Shown: positions 1 to 12,757 of the stretch, piece after piece
How the letters are laid out: every line of letters starts with the position of its first letter
How positions within the stretch are numbered: position 1 is the stretch's first letter
From: Selaginella moellendorffii
Taxonomy: Eukaryota > Streptophyta > Lycopodiopsida > Selaginellales > Selaginellaceae
Reading direction: 5' to 3'
DNA: 64,000 bases
Assembly: GCF_000143415.4 (NCBI RefSeq)
Contig: NW_003314271.1
Span: 2,948,277-3,012,276 of the forward strand
Notes under the pieces: model-generated
The model's database searches: none
What the model saw: only the letters and a program-made list of their open reading frames with translations
What the model was told of the DNA's origin: nothing
Made by a program: the position numbers and the translations under genes

Positions 1-65
1 CTCTCTACCAAAGTTGCTCGTGTAATGAGTAACTTTGAGCTAGGGACTAGATCACATACCTTAGT

Positions 66-1258
66 TTAGATTTCACCCAATTTAATGGCCATATTGGCTC
101 TGGCTTTCTTCGGGTAGGGACATTCCCTCGAAAAGTGTCCCGCTTCGCCACAGTTGTAACATACGTTGTTTCCCACGCTGCTATACGACTTGACTTTCTT
201 ATCCGTGGGTTTGTCTCTTTTCGCTTGACTCCCCCACGTACTCGCTCGCTGGCCACCAGATTTGCCTTTCCGGAACCCTGAGGACTCATTCTTAAAGAAA
301 CTCTTCTTGAATTTCCCTCTGCTAAACGTTCCCCTTGGTTTGGCCCCTTTGCTAAACGTGGATCCCGACCCCGTCGTGTTCCCCTTTCGCAGGTTATCGT
401 TGAAATGCACCTTGATAGCCGCATCCAACGCTTCCTTATAGTTGGTCGGGTTCCACCGCATCACTTCACCGCGAGCCCAGGTTTGCAAACCTGATATGAA
501 GGCATGGAACACATCCATATCCCCCATGTCCGTGACAAGTATCCTCTTTGCCATAAACCCATTCACATACTCCTGAATGGTTCTGGTCTGCTTCAGCCTA
601 CTCAGCTCGTCCCTTAGATCCAAAGTAGCATTCGGAGAAACGTAAGTTGCATGGATCCTCGCCCTCATCATTTCCCAAGTGGCCACCGGTCCTTCGTTTG
701 CCTCTGTCGTTCTCCACCAAGACTTGGCATTATCTACCAAGTATGGTTTTGCACATGGGACCTTCTCCAAGCTCGGTAATCGCAACGCTCGGAAGTAGTC
801 CTCCATATCATAAAACCAATCCTCCACCACCTTATAGTCGTTCACTCCCTTGAAGATTGGTGGGGGCTTTGGTTTGTACTTGGGAACTGCCTGAGGGACT
901 GATTCCACTTCGGTCTGTTCGACCTTGTCTGGTTTTGCCTCAGTCTCTGCCGAAGGGTCCGCACCTTCTGCGCTGCCAGCATCCGCAGTCTTTCGCTTTT
1001 TCTTCCGCTTCTCATCACGCTTTAGCTTGCGTACGAGAGTCTCCCACAGGGCATTGGTCTGCGCCAATTGTCCTCTAGAACGTCCAATCGAGCCTTGGAT
1101 GACCGAACCTCACCACCAGACTCCTATTTGGAAGTTGCCTCACTAGAGTCCTCCTCATGCAAGGATTCCTCATCCATAGCCTTCTGTTCGACTGGAGGCT
1201 CTAGCTCTGGAGGAGGTTCCGTCTCCGCCTGGGTTTGCTTACGTCCTGCCCTTGCCAT
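66..1258 (-). pseudogene. LTR-retrotransposon gag, damaged
   Basis: Gag of an LTR element read on the minus strand. The long open part (1067 down to 66) holds a retrotransposon-gag core with W-rich motifs such as SWWRTTE and AFISGLQTW, a Lys/Arg-rich linker, and near its end a CCHC zinc knuckle (CYNCGEAGHFSREC), the nucleic-acid-binding signature of plant Ty3/Copia-type Gag. The likely start is the ATG at 1258-1256, but that frame meets a TAG near 1113 and a one-base frame change near 1078 before joining the long frame, so the copy is probably inactive. Pol would lie further left, outside the window. A primer-binding site and LTR lie directly upstream (1301-1314, 1318-2454). Family (Ty3 versus Copia) cannot be fixed without pol. 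Confidence 0.8.
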
Positions 1259-1300
1259 CTCCCAGCAATACGCCTCTATCCTTCGCTAGAACTGAGGAAG

Positions 1301-1314
1301 AGGCTCCGATACCA
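1301..1314 (-). promoter_or_regulatory. Primer-binding site (initiator tRNA-Met type)
   Basis: On the minus strand this reads TGGTATCGGAGCCT, one base from the common plant retrotransposon PBS TGGTATCAGAGC complementary to the 3' end of tRNA-iMet. It lies 3 bases after the LTR end (..CTTACA), the normal spacing. Confidence 0.8.
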
Positions 1315-1317
1315 CAT

Positions 1318-2454
1318 TGTAAGCCACAAATTTTTCCTTTCCAATTTGCCAGCTTACCTCGTCTATCCGACCAACTCTGCCTTGGCTTGTGCTAAGTTCC
1401 CTCGCCAAGGTTCCCGCCTATGGTACCAGCTCCTACTTGGTCCTACTTGGTTTCAGCTACTCACTGCACGAGCAACGGAGTGTTAGCCATCCATCTACGG
1501 ATTCCCAAATCTCTCCCAATCCCCCTCTCCAGGTTAGACTGGACTTAAGGTTCGGCTACACTCCCCGCAGGCACAAGCAGCCAAGCACACCAAGCCTCCA
1601 GGTTCCTAACACCCCTTGGTACCACAAAACTTGATCATGGGACCCTCTAAATCCCAAGTCTTGGGTGCAGCACTTGTTTCGGGATGTCGGGGCGAAACAC
1701 CGTGGCCTAACGGCCCGGTATGGGTACCTCTACCCCCCCACTTCCATCCCGAAGGGAAGGCCCAAGCCCCTAGGAAGGGCGAGGACCAATGAGCCACAAG
1801 GTACTCAAGTGGGGCACCACTCCACATGAGCCAGGAGCACCGCGCAGTCGGTTTCCCTTTCGGGAGTGGGAGCTGCTCTTGAGCACTTCCCTGGGTGGCC
1901 CCTCCGACACCACTCAAGCCCATGCTCACTCCCACCCAAGGCCCCTCGGCCCCAGTCTCAACCTCAAGTCAGTTTGGAAGCACCACTGGAGAGTTCCTTC
2001 AAGACTGGTTCTTGGACCTCACTATCCCTACTAGTACTTTTGGAACCCCCTGCAGCCCCCCCCCCCCCCCCCCCCCCCCGGGAGACGCACGCTTTGGGCT
2101 TTCACCCTTTGACCCGTATTAGTATTTGGACTTAGTCTCTGGCTCAATCTCGGACCCGATTTCGGATCCGACTTCGGATTCGGTCTCGGACCCGATCTCG
2201 GACCCGACCTCGGATTCGGTCTCGACCCGATTTCGGATCTGATTTCGGATCTCGGACTCGGTCTCGAACTCGGACTTGAACTCGGTCCCCGAGTCGGTCT
2301 CGGACTCGATTCCGGACTCTATCTCGAACTCGGTCCTAGAGTCGGTCTTGGACTCGATCTTCGACTTAGTCCCATCCAATGAACTCTTTGTCATTTTGGT
2401 CATGCTTTTGGGGTTCCTTTAGCCTACGACACCTCGGCGAGTTGGTTCCTTACA
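1318..2454 (-). mobile_element. 5' LTR of the gag-bearing element
   Basis: Bounded by TGTAAGCC (1318) and TTCCTTACA (2454), giving TG...CA termini on both strands, about 1.14 kb. A PBS adjoins the 1318 end, so this is the 5' LTR of a minus-strand element. Inside are a poly-C run near 2057-2080 and a degenerate tract of TCGGACTC-like units (2130-2400). A decayed relative lies at 53680-54530, ending at the same TTCCTTACA. The right end abuts element A, whose homology to element B starts right after it, so this element interrupted or truncated A. The partner 3' LTR is outside the window, so I cannot confirm a target duplication. Confidence 0.75.
2130..2400. repeat. Degenerate TCGGACTC-type tandem repeat inside LTR
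   Basis: Imperfect 6-12 bp units of the form TCGGACTCGGTCTCGGAC. It follows the conserved lead-in GCTTTGGGCTTTCACCC, as do the tracts at 7865-8450, 13745-14060 and 54190-54460. The short open frames it creates (Ser/Asp or Gly/Leu repeats) are not believable genes. Confidence 0.85.
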
Positions 2455-4983
2455 TTCCTAGGATATTGGGTAGATTCATCCCTAAGAATATTTGCTAAGG
2501 CATAGTAGAAAGTGCAAAGCTATCCTCCTAGTCTAGAGGAGAATAACCGAAAGAAACGTGTTACAAGCTTTTGAATTTGGACTTCCCGGAGGTCACCCAG
2601 ACCAGTACTATTCAAACCCAAGGACGCTTAACCCCAAATATCCCAAGATCCTTAACCGATTGGAAAAGGGGTGCACTCTTATTCATAGGCCCTTTCCCTC
2701 TATATTTGAACCCCATGGACCGTCTTTTGAGTCATTCCCTTTGGTTGCTTACACATGTGAAGCCAGAAGCAAGTAGTAAAGGGATAGAACTAAACCATAT
2801 TAATCAAAGGGCATAACCAAAGGTGGTTATACAAGTTAGGAGTGGAGAATTAAGAGGGTCCTTGAGCGTGTTGCTACTAACAACTGTGATATCATGGAGA
2901 ATCTAAAATATGAAATTATCCATTTTAGACTATATGGCAATTAAAAAGCTTGCGAAAGGAAAAGCCTTAACAAACTAAAGGACAAAGTTCCTTCAATATT
3001 CCCAAAGACAATTCTAGGTAGTTTATTAGGTAGAAAACTAAGTGTAAATGGTTCATAGAACATGCGAAATCAGAGTGGCACAACAGAAGCGTGGTCTTGG
3101 AGCTTGCCATGAGGCAATGCTATTAAAATCGAGGAAGTAGTTCCCGAGTGTTTAAAGGGATGGCTTTAAATGAAAGTTGATGGTTAAGAACTTTCACACT
3201 TATGCATAAACCATGTTACAGTGGTCGGATGACTTACTAAACGAGGTTGGCAAGTCAGGGGAACAAATACCCTAATTGAAGGTGCTAACTTTAAAAGGGG
3301 TGGCCCATGGGGCCAAGCATGGAGGAGTCTATACATGATCACAGATTTGTCAAGTGAGAGGACTTGGTAGTGTAGATGACCTAGGTTTCTAAGCTGTGAT
3401 CCGTAACACGCTTTGGGTATAAATTGGCGCACCAGCATGGGGAGTCACGCCAGGCATCCTGGGTGATGCCATCCGTAGATATATATACGGAGGTTGGGTT
3501 TGAGTCCCAATTCTCTAGTGCTTGGGTTCGAGTCCCAAATCACTAGGGCATGGTGATGGTTTGGAATATAAGGACACTTATATTTCAGTGGTTATAGACT
3601 CTCAATGAAGAGATTGGCTTGGGCACATCGCTAAGCAGGGGATGCCTCGGAGTCGTGATGCATGGTTAGATTGCTTAGAGTGAAAGCTTAGCATATCTAA
3701 CTTGAACACTTTGGTGCAAATGACACCAAGTACGTGGTGAATGAGATGAGGACACCCAGTCTTAGTTGATATGGACCCTTGGCCGGAAGGGCTGACTTGG
3801 GTGCACCACTAAGTGTGGGGGATGCCTCCAGGGTCATAGTCAAGAAGTTAAAGGTCTGGAAGACTTAGTATCTATTGGCAGACTTGTTAAGGTGACAAAG
3901 GTTAGATCATGAGGTGATCTTACAACTAAACAAAGACAAAATCTTTGTGAAGTTAAGGAATAAGGTTCCTAATTCAAAGTGTTGATTTGAACTATTGATG
4001 ATGGTGAAGTGGAAATAACACCTAAGGGAAATGAGCTATATCAAGGCATTGGCATAGTGAGTCTGGAGAAAGTAGTCTATATAAGAGACCCATGGAAGGG
4101 TCACAAATTTGGGCCGTGGATAAAACCCACAACAAAAAATGCTAAAGAGACATACTAGAGGTGAACACCCTCTAGACTTGGCAAAGAAAAATCTTTATTA
4201 TGGAACCAAAAAAATACCTCAAATGGAGGTAGTGATATTATGTTGTTGAGTGCAACAATCAAAGGATAAGGGCAAAGACTAGTGGCTAAGGAAAGAGCCA
4301 TAGGAATTATGGGAAGGAATCCAAATAGCAAGTTAGGCTAGGAACACCAAGGTGTTGGATGATAACAGATTGTGGAAAAGGCAAAGTGTTTCCAAGGATG
4401 AATTCCCAATTGCTCCAATTTGGTAAAAGTGAAAGCTCCAAAGGAGGGAGGGGTAAGGTAGCCAATTGATAGGGCCATGGAGAGCCCTAGCACAAATTAT
4501 GATAACTGGAACTTAGTGCTAAAAGTGGCACGAAATAGAAAAGAGGATGATGGTGCCCTCAAGTAAAGAACTTTCAAGGATAGGGAAGTGGAGTTGCACA
4601 ATATGTGCAATGCAAGATGTCAAAGACACCTAGAAAATCGACTTTGAGAAGTTAAAATTAAGAGTTCCAAAAGTGCAAAAGTTATATCGATAAAAATTGA
4701 GACTACTTAAGAATGATTGAGATAGAGAAGGTGTCTTTTAGGGGTTTAGTGAGAACTAAACCAATAAAAAAAGAGAACCACCACAAATGGTCGAACAAAT
4801 CTTTATGTTGAATAGATTATACTCCTTAGAAGTTGGACAAGGCATGGTGAGCCTTGGGTGTCAAACCATTGACAAATATTGGCTAGGTGCTAAAGATGGA
4901 AAAGGTAATACATGCTAATGTTGCTTTATAAAATGGTTTATCATTCGATGAAGATATCGAACTTCGTCTATGGGTGGTGAAGT
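2455..4983 (+). mobile_element. Element A internal region, 5'-truncated, non-coding
   Basis: Diverged, opposite-orientation copy of the internal region of element B: for example 2505-2545 and 2755-2815 match the reverse complement of about 10870-11020, and 4141-4200 matches about 9480-9540. No open frame of useful length survives. The left end corresponds to about 11060 in B, so the PBS side is missing. It is interrupted at 2559-2753 by a TRIM LTR. The purine-rich GGGTGGTGAAG just before 4984 is the expected polypurine tract, which fixes the plus orientation. Confidence 0.7.
2559..2753. mobile_element. Solo LTR of the TRIM family
   Basis: About 195 bp matching the LTRs at 5775-5968 and 6174-6363 (shared GACTTCCCGG-like, ACGCTTAACCCCAA and TTGGTTGCTTACA blocks). 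It splits sequence that is continuous in element B (reverse complement near 10950), so it is a true insertion. No second LTR or internal part lies here, as expected after LTR-LTR recombination. The target duplication is degenerate (ACGTG/ACATG at best). Confidence 0.7.
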
Positions 4984-5214
4984 TGTGAGACATAAATCCC
5001 TAAGCCCCAAAGTGGAGCCGAAAGAGTGCCACATAGTAGTGGCCGAAGTAAAAGCCAAACGAGCGTAATACGTTTGGATTAAAAGCTCTGACTTGAAAGG
5101 TCGAGAGCGGGAGTGGAACTCCTAATGGAGTGCTTCAGGAACGAGAATGAAGCAAGTAATAAGAGAGTCTCTAGAAAAGGGACACAAGAGGACTAACACA
5201 TGACACATGGTGGA

Positions 5215-5520
5215 GTTCGAGATGGACCCGACATGAAGTCCAAGATGGAGTCGGAGATGGACTGAGATGGAGTCTAAGATGGACCCAAGATAGAGTCCGA
5301 GATGGAGTCTGAGATGGCTCAGATGGAGTCCGAGATGGCCCAAGATGGAGTCCGAGAAGGACCTGAGATGGAGTCCGATGTCAAGACTAAGACTGAGACC
5401 AAGACCGAGACCAAAATTGGGACCAAGACCGAGACCGAGACCGAGGCCAAGGCTGAGACCGAGCCCAAGCTCAAGTCTGAATCTAAGTCCAAGTCCCAGT
5501 CCCAGTCCCAGTCCGAGGGT
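5215..5520. repeat. GAGATGGAGTCC / ACCGAGACC tandem tract in element A LTR
   Basis: The reverse-complement form of the TCGGACTC tract of the other LTRs. Open frames across it are repeat artefacts. Confidence 0.85.
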
Positions 5521-5774
5521 GAAAGCCCAAAGCGTTCGTCTCCCAGACCCTAGGGTTTGGTGAGCTCCAAAAGTATAATAGGGGGAGGACTCCAGTGGAG
5601 TCAGTTTGGCCAGGAAAGGCTAGTTTGGCCCAGGAAGGCTGTACCCAGGTGTTGGGTGATGGGATAACCACTGGGAAGTCTAAGGCTAGAGTGAATATGG
5701 ACCAACAAACGGGGTAGTTTGGTGAAGTGTTCAAGAGCCGGCTCTAGTTCCCTCAAGAGATCGAATGGCCAATG

Positions 5775-6363
5775 TGTAAACTCTTGAGTTTAGACTTCCC
5801 AGGAGGTCACCTAACCCAGTATTATTCAAACCCAAGGACGCTTAACCCCAAGTATCCTAAGACCCTTAACCGATTGGAAAAGGGGGTGCACTCTTATTCA
5901 TGGGCCCTTTCCCTCTATATTTGAACCCCATGGACCATCTCTCAAGTCGTTCTCTTTGGTTGCTTACAATCCACCACGCTTCCCTACAAGTTCACACCCT
6001 CGTGAATGGAAGCTGAGAGCCACAGCTCTCCCGAGAGCCCTGCTCTCTTGACACCCTACCCCTCGAATCGAGCCCAGCGGGAGCAAACTGGACCAGCCAT
6101 ATGTCAATCAATATATCGTGTGATTCCCCTAGTCAACCAATAGAGTCGGACCCAAGACCCCTCTAATACCAAATGTAAGCTCTTGAGTTTAGACTTCCCG
6201 GGAGGTCATCCAGCCCAGTATTATTCACACTTAACCCCAAGTATCCCAAGACCCTTAACCCTTAAAGATTGGAAAAGGGGGTGCACTCTTATTCATGGGC
6301 TCTTTCCCTCTATATTTGAACCCCATGGACCATCTTTCAAATCGTTCTCTTTGGTTACTTACA
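5775..6363 (-). mobile_element. Complete TRIM (miniature LTR retroelement)
   Basis: 589 bp. LTRs are 5775-5968 (194 bp) and 6174-6363 (190 bp), both TGTAA...CTTACA. The 205-bp internal part has no coding potential. On the minus strand the sequence next to the 6174 LTR reads TTTGGTATTAGAGG, a PBS of the tRNA-Met type, so the 5' LTR is 6174-6363. The flanks are CAATG (5770-5774) and CAATA (6364-6368), a 4-of-5 target duplication. The host is the 3' LTR of element A, whose sequence resumes in register after the insertion. It must be mobilised in trans, as is normal for TRIMs. Confidence 0.85.
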
Positions 6364-7089
6364 CAATACTCACAGTTCAAGTGTGGGTGGCACTACCTAC
6401 TTGGATACCTGGTGTGGCTCAACGGAACCTCGCTCTAAGCCCATGGCTAAAGCACCCAAAGGCGGAAGGTGGGGAGAGTACCCATGAGGCTCACGTAGAG
6501 CCACAGTGTTCCAAAATGTTGTCCTAATGTCCTAGACTATGAGTGGTCCTTTGGTGTAGTGACCAATGATACAGTCATGTGGTGAGGAAGTCCCAAAGGA
6601 CAGTGGGACTTAGTAGTCGGGCCTGTGGACTTTGTCCCAATGGCAGTTTTGGCGGCCATGGACAGAAAAGGGATTTGGTGGGGACTGTAAAAGAGATATT
6701 GGGAAAGGCCATGTTTATGGGCATCTTAAGGATGCTAATGAGTGGACCTAGGATGGTCACTCATGGATGGATGGCCTAGTCTTTGAAAGATGAGACTGTG
6801 ATGCAGGTGGTGTTGGACCAATTATGTGACCAAGGTGAATGGGCATGGCCTTAGCGTAACGGGCTGGTGTAAGCGACTAATTTTTCCATTCTACTTTAGT
6901 CACTTAACCACACCTCCGACCACTTGGAGGAGTCTCATTCACAACCTCCATAAGTCCCATTCCGGACTTGGGGCTTGCTAGCCCCGAGAATGGCATCCAT
7001 GCCACTCAACCTTTGCACTTGGTCCAAGTGCTCCACGTGTCCGATCCCATGACCGACACCCAAAGGTACCACTGACATCTCGGCCCGTT

Positions 7090-7341
7090 NNNNNNNNNNN
7101 NNNNNNNNNNNNNNNNNNNNNNNNNNNNNNNNNNNNNNNNNNNNNNNNNNNNNNNNNNNNNNNNNNNNNNNNNNNNNNNNNNNNNNNNNNNNNNNNNNNN
7201 NNNNNNNNNNNNNNNNNNNNNNNNNNNNNNNNNNNNNNNNNNNNNNNNNNNNNNNNNNNNNNNNNNNNNNNNNNNNNNNNNNNNNNNNNNNNNNNNNNNN
7301 NNNNNNNNNNNNNNNNNNNNNNNNNNNNNNNNNNNNNNNNN
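7090..7341. other. Assembly gap (252 N)
   Basis: A run of N inside the 3' LTR. The homologous stretch of the 5' LTR (12980-13231) is also exactly 252 bp, so the gap size looks right and the missing sequence is probably LTR. Open frames crossing it are meaningless. Confidence 0.95.
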
Positions 7342-7864
7342 ACCACTAAGTCCCATGGTCCTCTAGGACTTCCTCACCACACGACTGTGTCCTTGGTCAC
7401 TACCCCAGAGGACTGCTCCTCTTCCTTTCCACAGTCTAGGCCTTTGGGACAACATTTCGGAACACCGTGGCCTTACGCGAGCCACCTGGGTACTCTCCTT
7501 GCCTTTCGACTTTAGGTGCTCTAGCCATGGGCTTAGAGCAAGGTTCCGTTGAGCCACGCCTGGTATCCAAGTAGGTAGTGCCACCCACACTTGGACTGGG
7601 AGCATCGGCCAGTCGATCTCCCGGGAGAACTAGAGCCGGCTCTTGAACACTTCACCAAGCTACCCCGCTTGTCGGTCCGTATTCACTTTAGTCTTGGACT
7701 TCCCAGTGGTCAGTTCATCACCCAACACTGGGTCTGGCCTTCCTGGGCCAAACTGGCCTTTCCTGGCCAAACTGGCTCCACTACAGTCCTCCCCCTTACT
7801 ATACTTTTGGAGCTCACCAAACCCCCCAGGGTCTGGGAGACGAACGCTTTGGGCTTTCACCCTC

Positions 7865-8450
7865 TCAGACTCGAACTCGGACTCGGACTCGGACTCGAAC
7901 TTGGACTCGGACTCAGACTCGGACTCGGACTCGGACTCGGGCTCGGGCTCGGTCTCAGCCTTGGCCTCGGTCTCGGTCTCGGTCCCGGTCTTGGTCCCGG
8001 TCTCGGTCTTGGTCTCGGTCTCGGTCCCGGTCTCGGTCTCGACCTCGGACTCCATCTCGGACTCCATCTCGGTCCATCTCGGACTCCATCTCGGATCCAT
8101 CTCGGACTCCGTCTCGGTCCACCTCGGACTCCACCTCGGACTCCATCTCGGGTCCATCTCGGACTCCATCTCGGGTCCATCTCGGACTCCGTCTCGGTCC
8201 ATCTCGGACTCCATCTCGGATCCATCTCGGACTCCGTCTCGGTCCACCTCGGACTCCACCTCGGACTCCGTCTCGGTCCATCTCGGACTCCATCTCGGAT
8301 CCATCTCGGACTCCGTCTCGGTCCACCTCGGACTCCACCTCGGACTCCATCTCGGGTCCATCTCGGACTCCATCTCGGGTCCATCTCGGACTCCGTCTCG
8401 GTCCACCTCGGACTCCATCTCGGACTCCATCTCGGACTCCATCTCGGGTC
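7865..8450. repeat. Tandem TCGGACTC / CCATCTCGG tract
   Basis: About 585 bp of short imperfect units with higher-order repetition (blocks such as TCCATCTCGGACTCCGTC). All frames on both strands stay open over part of it, which explains long but spurious low-complexity open frames here. Confidence 0.9.
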
Positions 8451-8648
8451 CCTTTTTGGAGCCTTGCTTATTGCTCACTTTGTGCTCGCTCCTTGAGCAC
8501 TTTGTTGGGAGTTCCACTCCCGCTCTCGACCTTTCAAGTCGGAGCTTTTAGTCCAAACGTGTTACGCTCGTTTGGCTTTCACTTCAGCCACTACCACGTG
8601 GCACCCTTTCCAGCTCCACTTTGGGGCCTAGGGATTTTGTGTCTCACA

Positions 8649-11600
8649 ACTCCACCACCCATAGACGAAGTTCGATGTCCTCATCGAACGGTAAACCATT
8701 TTATAAAGTAACTCCCGCATGTGTTACCATTCCCATCCTTGGCACCTAGCCAATATTTGTCAATGGTTTGACATTGAAGGCTCACCATGCCTTCTCCATA
8801 TTCGTCAATGGTTTGACACCAAAGGCTCACCATGCCTTGCCCATCCTCTAAGGAGGATAGTCTCTCCAACTTAGAGACTCACTTGACCACCTAGGGTGGT
8901 TTGCTCCTTTTTATTGGTTCAGTTCTCGCCAAACCCGTTAGAGACACCCTCTCTAACTCAATTCCACTACTCATTCTTGAGTAGTCACAGATTCCATTGA
9001 TCTACCTTTACACTTTGGAACGTTTACTCTTGACTTTTTGGAATCAATTTCCTAGGTGTCTCTGACACCTTGCCTTGCACATTTTGTGCAACTCCACTTC
9101 CCCTCCTAGGAAGTTCTCTACTCGAGGGCACCCTCATCCTCTTTCCTATTTTTGTGCCACCATTGGCATTACGTTCCATTTATCATTATTTGTGCTAGGG
9201 TTGTCCACGGCCCTATCTTTTGGCTACTTAGTTGCTCCCTCACTTAGAGCCTTTCCTTTACCCAATTGGAGCACTTGGGAATCCATCCTTGGAAGTCCAC
9301 TTCTTTCTCCGCAATCTGTTAGCATCAAACACATTAGTGTTCCTTGGCTAACTTTGCCACTTGGATTCTTTCCAATGGATTCCACGGCCCTATCTTGGGC
9401 ACTCGTCTTTTGCTTCTATCCTTGGATTGTTGCACCAAGCAACATAGGATTGCTACCTCCATTTTTGAGGTTTCCTTTCGATTCCATAGCAAACACTTTG
9501 CTTTTGCCAAGTCCAGAGGGTGTTCACCCCTAGTACGTCTCTTTAACATTTTCTGTCGTGGGCTCTATCCACGGCCCAACTTTTTGAGACCCTCCCTTGG
9601 ATCTTTTATAGAGACTACTTTCCTTGGACTTACTATGCCATAACATTGACATAGCTCATTTCCCTTAGGTGTTCTTCCCACTTGGTCACCTCAACCAAAC
9701 CACACCTTTATCAATAGTTCAAATCAACACTTTGAACTAGGAATCATATTCCATAACCCAAACAAAGACTTTGTCCTTGTTTAGCCCCAAGATCACCTAG
9801 TGATCTTATCTTGACCCCTTAATAGGTCTATCAATAGGGACTAGGTCTTCCAGACCCTTCTGAGTTGTTGATTATGACCCCGGGGGCATCCCCCACACTT
9901 GGTGGTGCACCCAAGCCAGCCCTTCCGGCCAAGGATCCATAGCAACTGAGACTGGGTGTCCCCATCTCATTCACCACGTCCTTGGTGCCCTTTGCACCAA
10001 AGTGTTCAAGTTAGATATGCCGAGCTTTCACTCTAAACAATCTAACCGTGCATCACGACTCCGAGGCACCCTCGCTTGGCGGTGTGCCCAAACCAGTCTC
10101 CACACTGAGAGTCCATGACCACCGAAAAATGAGTGTCCTCATATCCCAAACCATCACCACGCCCTAGTGAGTTGGGACTCGAACCCAAGCACTAGAGGGT
10201 CGGGACTCGAACCCAACCTCCGTATATGCATCTACGGATGGCATCACCCAGGATGCCTTGCGTGACTCCCCACGCCGGTGCACCAACTTATACTCAAAGC
10301 GCGCTATAGATCACAGCTTAGGAACCTAGTTCCTCCACATTGCCAAGTCCTCTCACTTGACAAGTCTGTGATCCTGCATGGACTCCTCCATGCTTGGCCC
10401 CATGGCCCACCCTTTTTGAAGTTATCACCTTCAACTAGGGTATTTGTTCCCCTGACTTGCCAATTTCACTTTGGCAAGTCCTCCGACCACTGTAACATGG
10501 TTCCTGCACAAGCGTGAAAGCCCTTGATCATCGACTTTCATTCAAAGCCCTCTCTTTGAACACTCAGGAACTACTTCCCTAACCTTGATAGCCTTGTCTC
10601 ATGGCAAGCTTCAAGACCACGCTTCTGCTGCGCCACTCTGATTTTGCGCGTGCTTTGAACCATTTACACTTGGCCTTTCTAGGTACTAAGCTACCTAAAA
10701 TCATCTTTGGGAACCTTGAAGGGACTCTGTCCCTTAGCTTGCTAAGGCCTCCCTTTTTGCAAGCTTTCCAATTACCATATAGTCTAACATGGACAATTCC
10801 ATATTTTAGACTCTCCATGGCATCACGATTGCTAGCGGCAACACCCTCGAGCCCCCACTTGATTCTCCACTCCCAGCTGGCATAACCAACCTTGGTTATG
10901 CCCTTCGATTCCTATGGTTTGGTTCTATCCCCTTACTACTTGCTTTTGGCTTCACACCTTTCCTTTGGTCATTCTCCTCCAGACCAGGAGGATAGCTTTG
11001 CACTTTGTATCATGCTTTAGCAAGTATTCTTAGAGATGAACCTACCCGATAGCCTAGGGAGTGGTTCCTCAATCCAAGTATGCTCACCCTATAATCCCAC
11101 ACACCGAGATTACGTTGTTGTTTATGAGCATTTACATGCCCATTACTAGCCTTGCCAAAATTCCATTTTTGGCTTTGTCCAATTCAAGTAGATAGTCTTC
11201 TCCTGTCTCCGCCACCTTGGGCATTTGGATAGCACCTTCTATCCATCATTCGCTAGAGACTTAATCCTTTGGGCCTTATCTATTGCCCTCGCGACATCAA
11301 ACACCACCTTCTGGTGTTCTAGAGTGTTCGGGTGTCCCAATGATGGCTTCCTTGACAATGAGTATTTCCTTTTATGACATTGACTTACTATATCGCAACA
11401 TAAGCAACTTATCCCCCGTAAAGGTATATCCAACTTCCCTATGCCATTAAGAAGGCTTGGGTAGCTACCTTCTACCCGTTTAACCAATTATTTTGTACCT
11501 CTCGCTAAGTTGCCTTATAGATGTCAAGTCCTACAACTCATTGCTGGTGCTTCCACACCTCCATCATTATCTGGGTCACCACACTCCAACTGCATGCTCT

Positions 11601-12757
11601 GCAGCTTAGGCTATGCCATTCCTATTTCCATTGGGATTCCTTTGGCAAGGGGTTCTCATGAACCCACCAACATAGCCTCAAGGTATCACACCTTGGCACA
11701 TTTGGTGTCTCCACACTATCGGCTCCACGAGCCTACCTCTATGACACTTTTTCTTTGTGTCTAAGTCTTTGCCAAGACCAATACCGCTCTTTCTCATGCC
11801 AACCATCTGTTAGCACGGCACCATAGAGGTCACACACAACTTTGTTTCAAAGTTGTTTTCTTTTTGGGAACACCTTTCCCACGACTTTAGCATGGCACAT
11901 TTTGCCATCGATGAGATACCCTCTGTTCTCATCCTTGGATCCTATGATCCCCCCCATCCTTCGTGGGGTACCACACACTTCAGTCCAAATGCTTCCATCA
12001 ATCCTTTAGGATTATTCCTTGACTCTATTGGAGTCATCCAGCTTTTTGGACTTTGTCATCCGACAACCCATGAGGTCCTACCTTTGAGGTGCCAGCTCAC
12101 TGGAATACAACTTCTTGTATTCAGGTCCTACTCACAAGGACCATCTTTGCAAGTGTTACTCTGACACTTGATTTGTTCTCTTGGGGCAACCTTTTGCCTC
12201 TTAGGACCACTTGTCCATGTGATGAGAATACCAACTCATCCTCTAAGTACATCCCCAACTCCTTGGGTTGTTCTAGCATTTATCAAAGGTAACCTCAGCT
12301 ACCATTTCGAGGACTTGTGTCCTCTCCTATATTTGACCTCCCATGGTCATCAATTCCGGTCTCAAAGTTATGAGCTTGGCCTCAACTATATGAGGGTAAT
12401 CTTATGACTCCTTTATTGTTTTGGAGTCATTATCTTTCCCGTGATCCCAATTACAGTTGTTTACCACAACTACGTTAGCCTGTTTGCTGCGTCAAACGCT
12501 CATCTAGATCACATCCTCAGCTCTCTGAGGAAACCTTATACCGTTCCCAAGATCCCAAAGTCGTTCTATTATTGGCCCTTTTCTATCCATCACATCGTGC
12601 CCAAGTTCATGCATGAACTTGAGTGGTGAGCCATGTCCTCTCGACATGCTACTCCTCAAGGATAGGCCCACTCCTAGGACCTTCCAATGCCAACATCAAT
12701 GGTGATATACTTGAGCACCAATAAAAGTCGGACTAAGGAACAGCTCCGATACCAAAT
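8649..12757 (-). mobile_element. Internal non-coding region of element B
   Basis: Unique-sequence interior between the LTRs. It is homologous, in opposite orientation, to element A at 2455-4983. I see no domain motif in any frame, so I call no gene. Confidence 0.7.

Larger units (their letters stand above)
6868..8648 (-). repeat. 3' LTR of element B
   Basis: About 1.78 kb including the N gap. It is nearly identical to 12758-14254 outside the tandem tract. The length excess (about 284 bp) is almost all accounted for by a longer TCGGACTC tract (7865-8450). Confidence 0.85.

Noticed and set aside
7591-8551. Open frames of about 300 codons on both strands (Gly/Leu, Ser/Asp, Asp/Glu/Trp repeats)
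   Set aside because: They are generated by the TCGGACTC tandem tract inside an LTR. All frames are open and the composition is purely repetitive.
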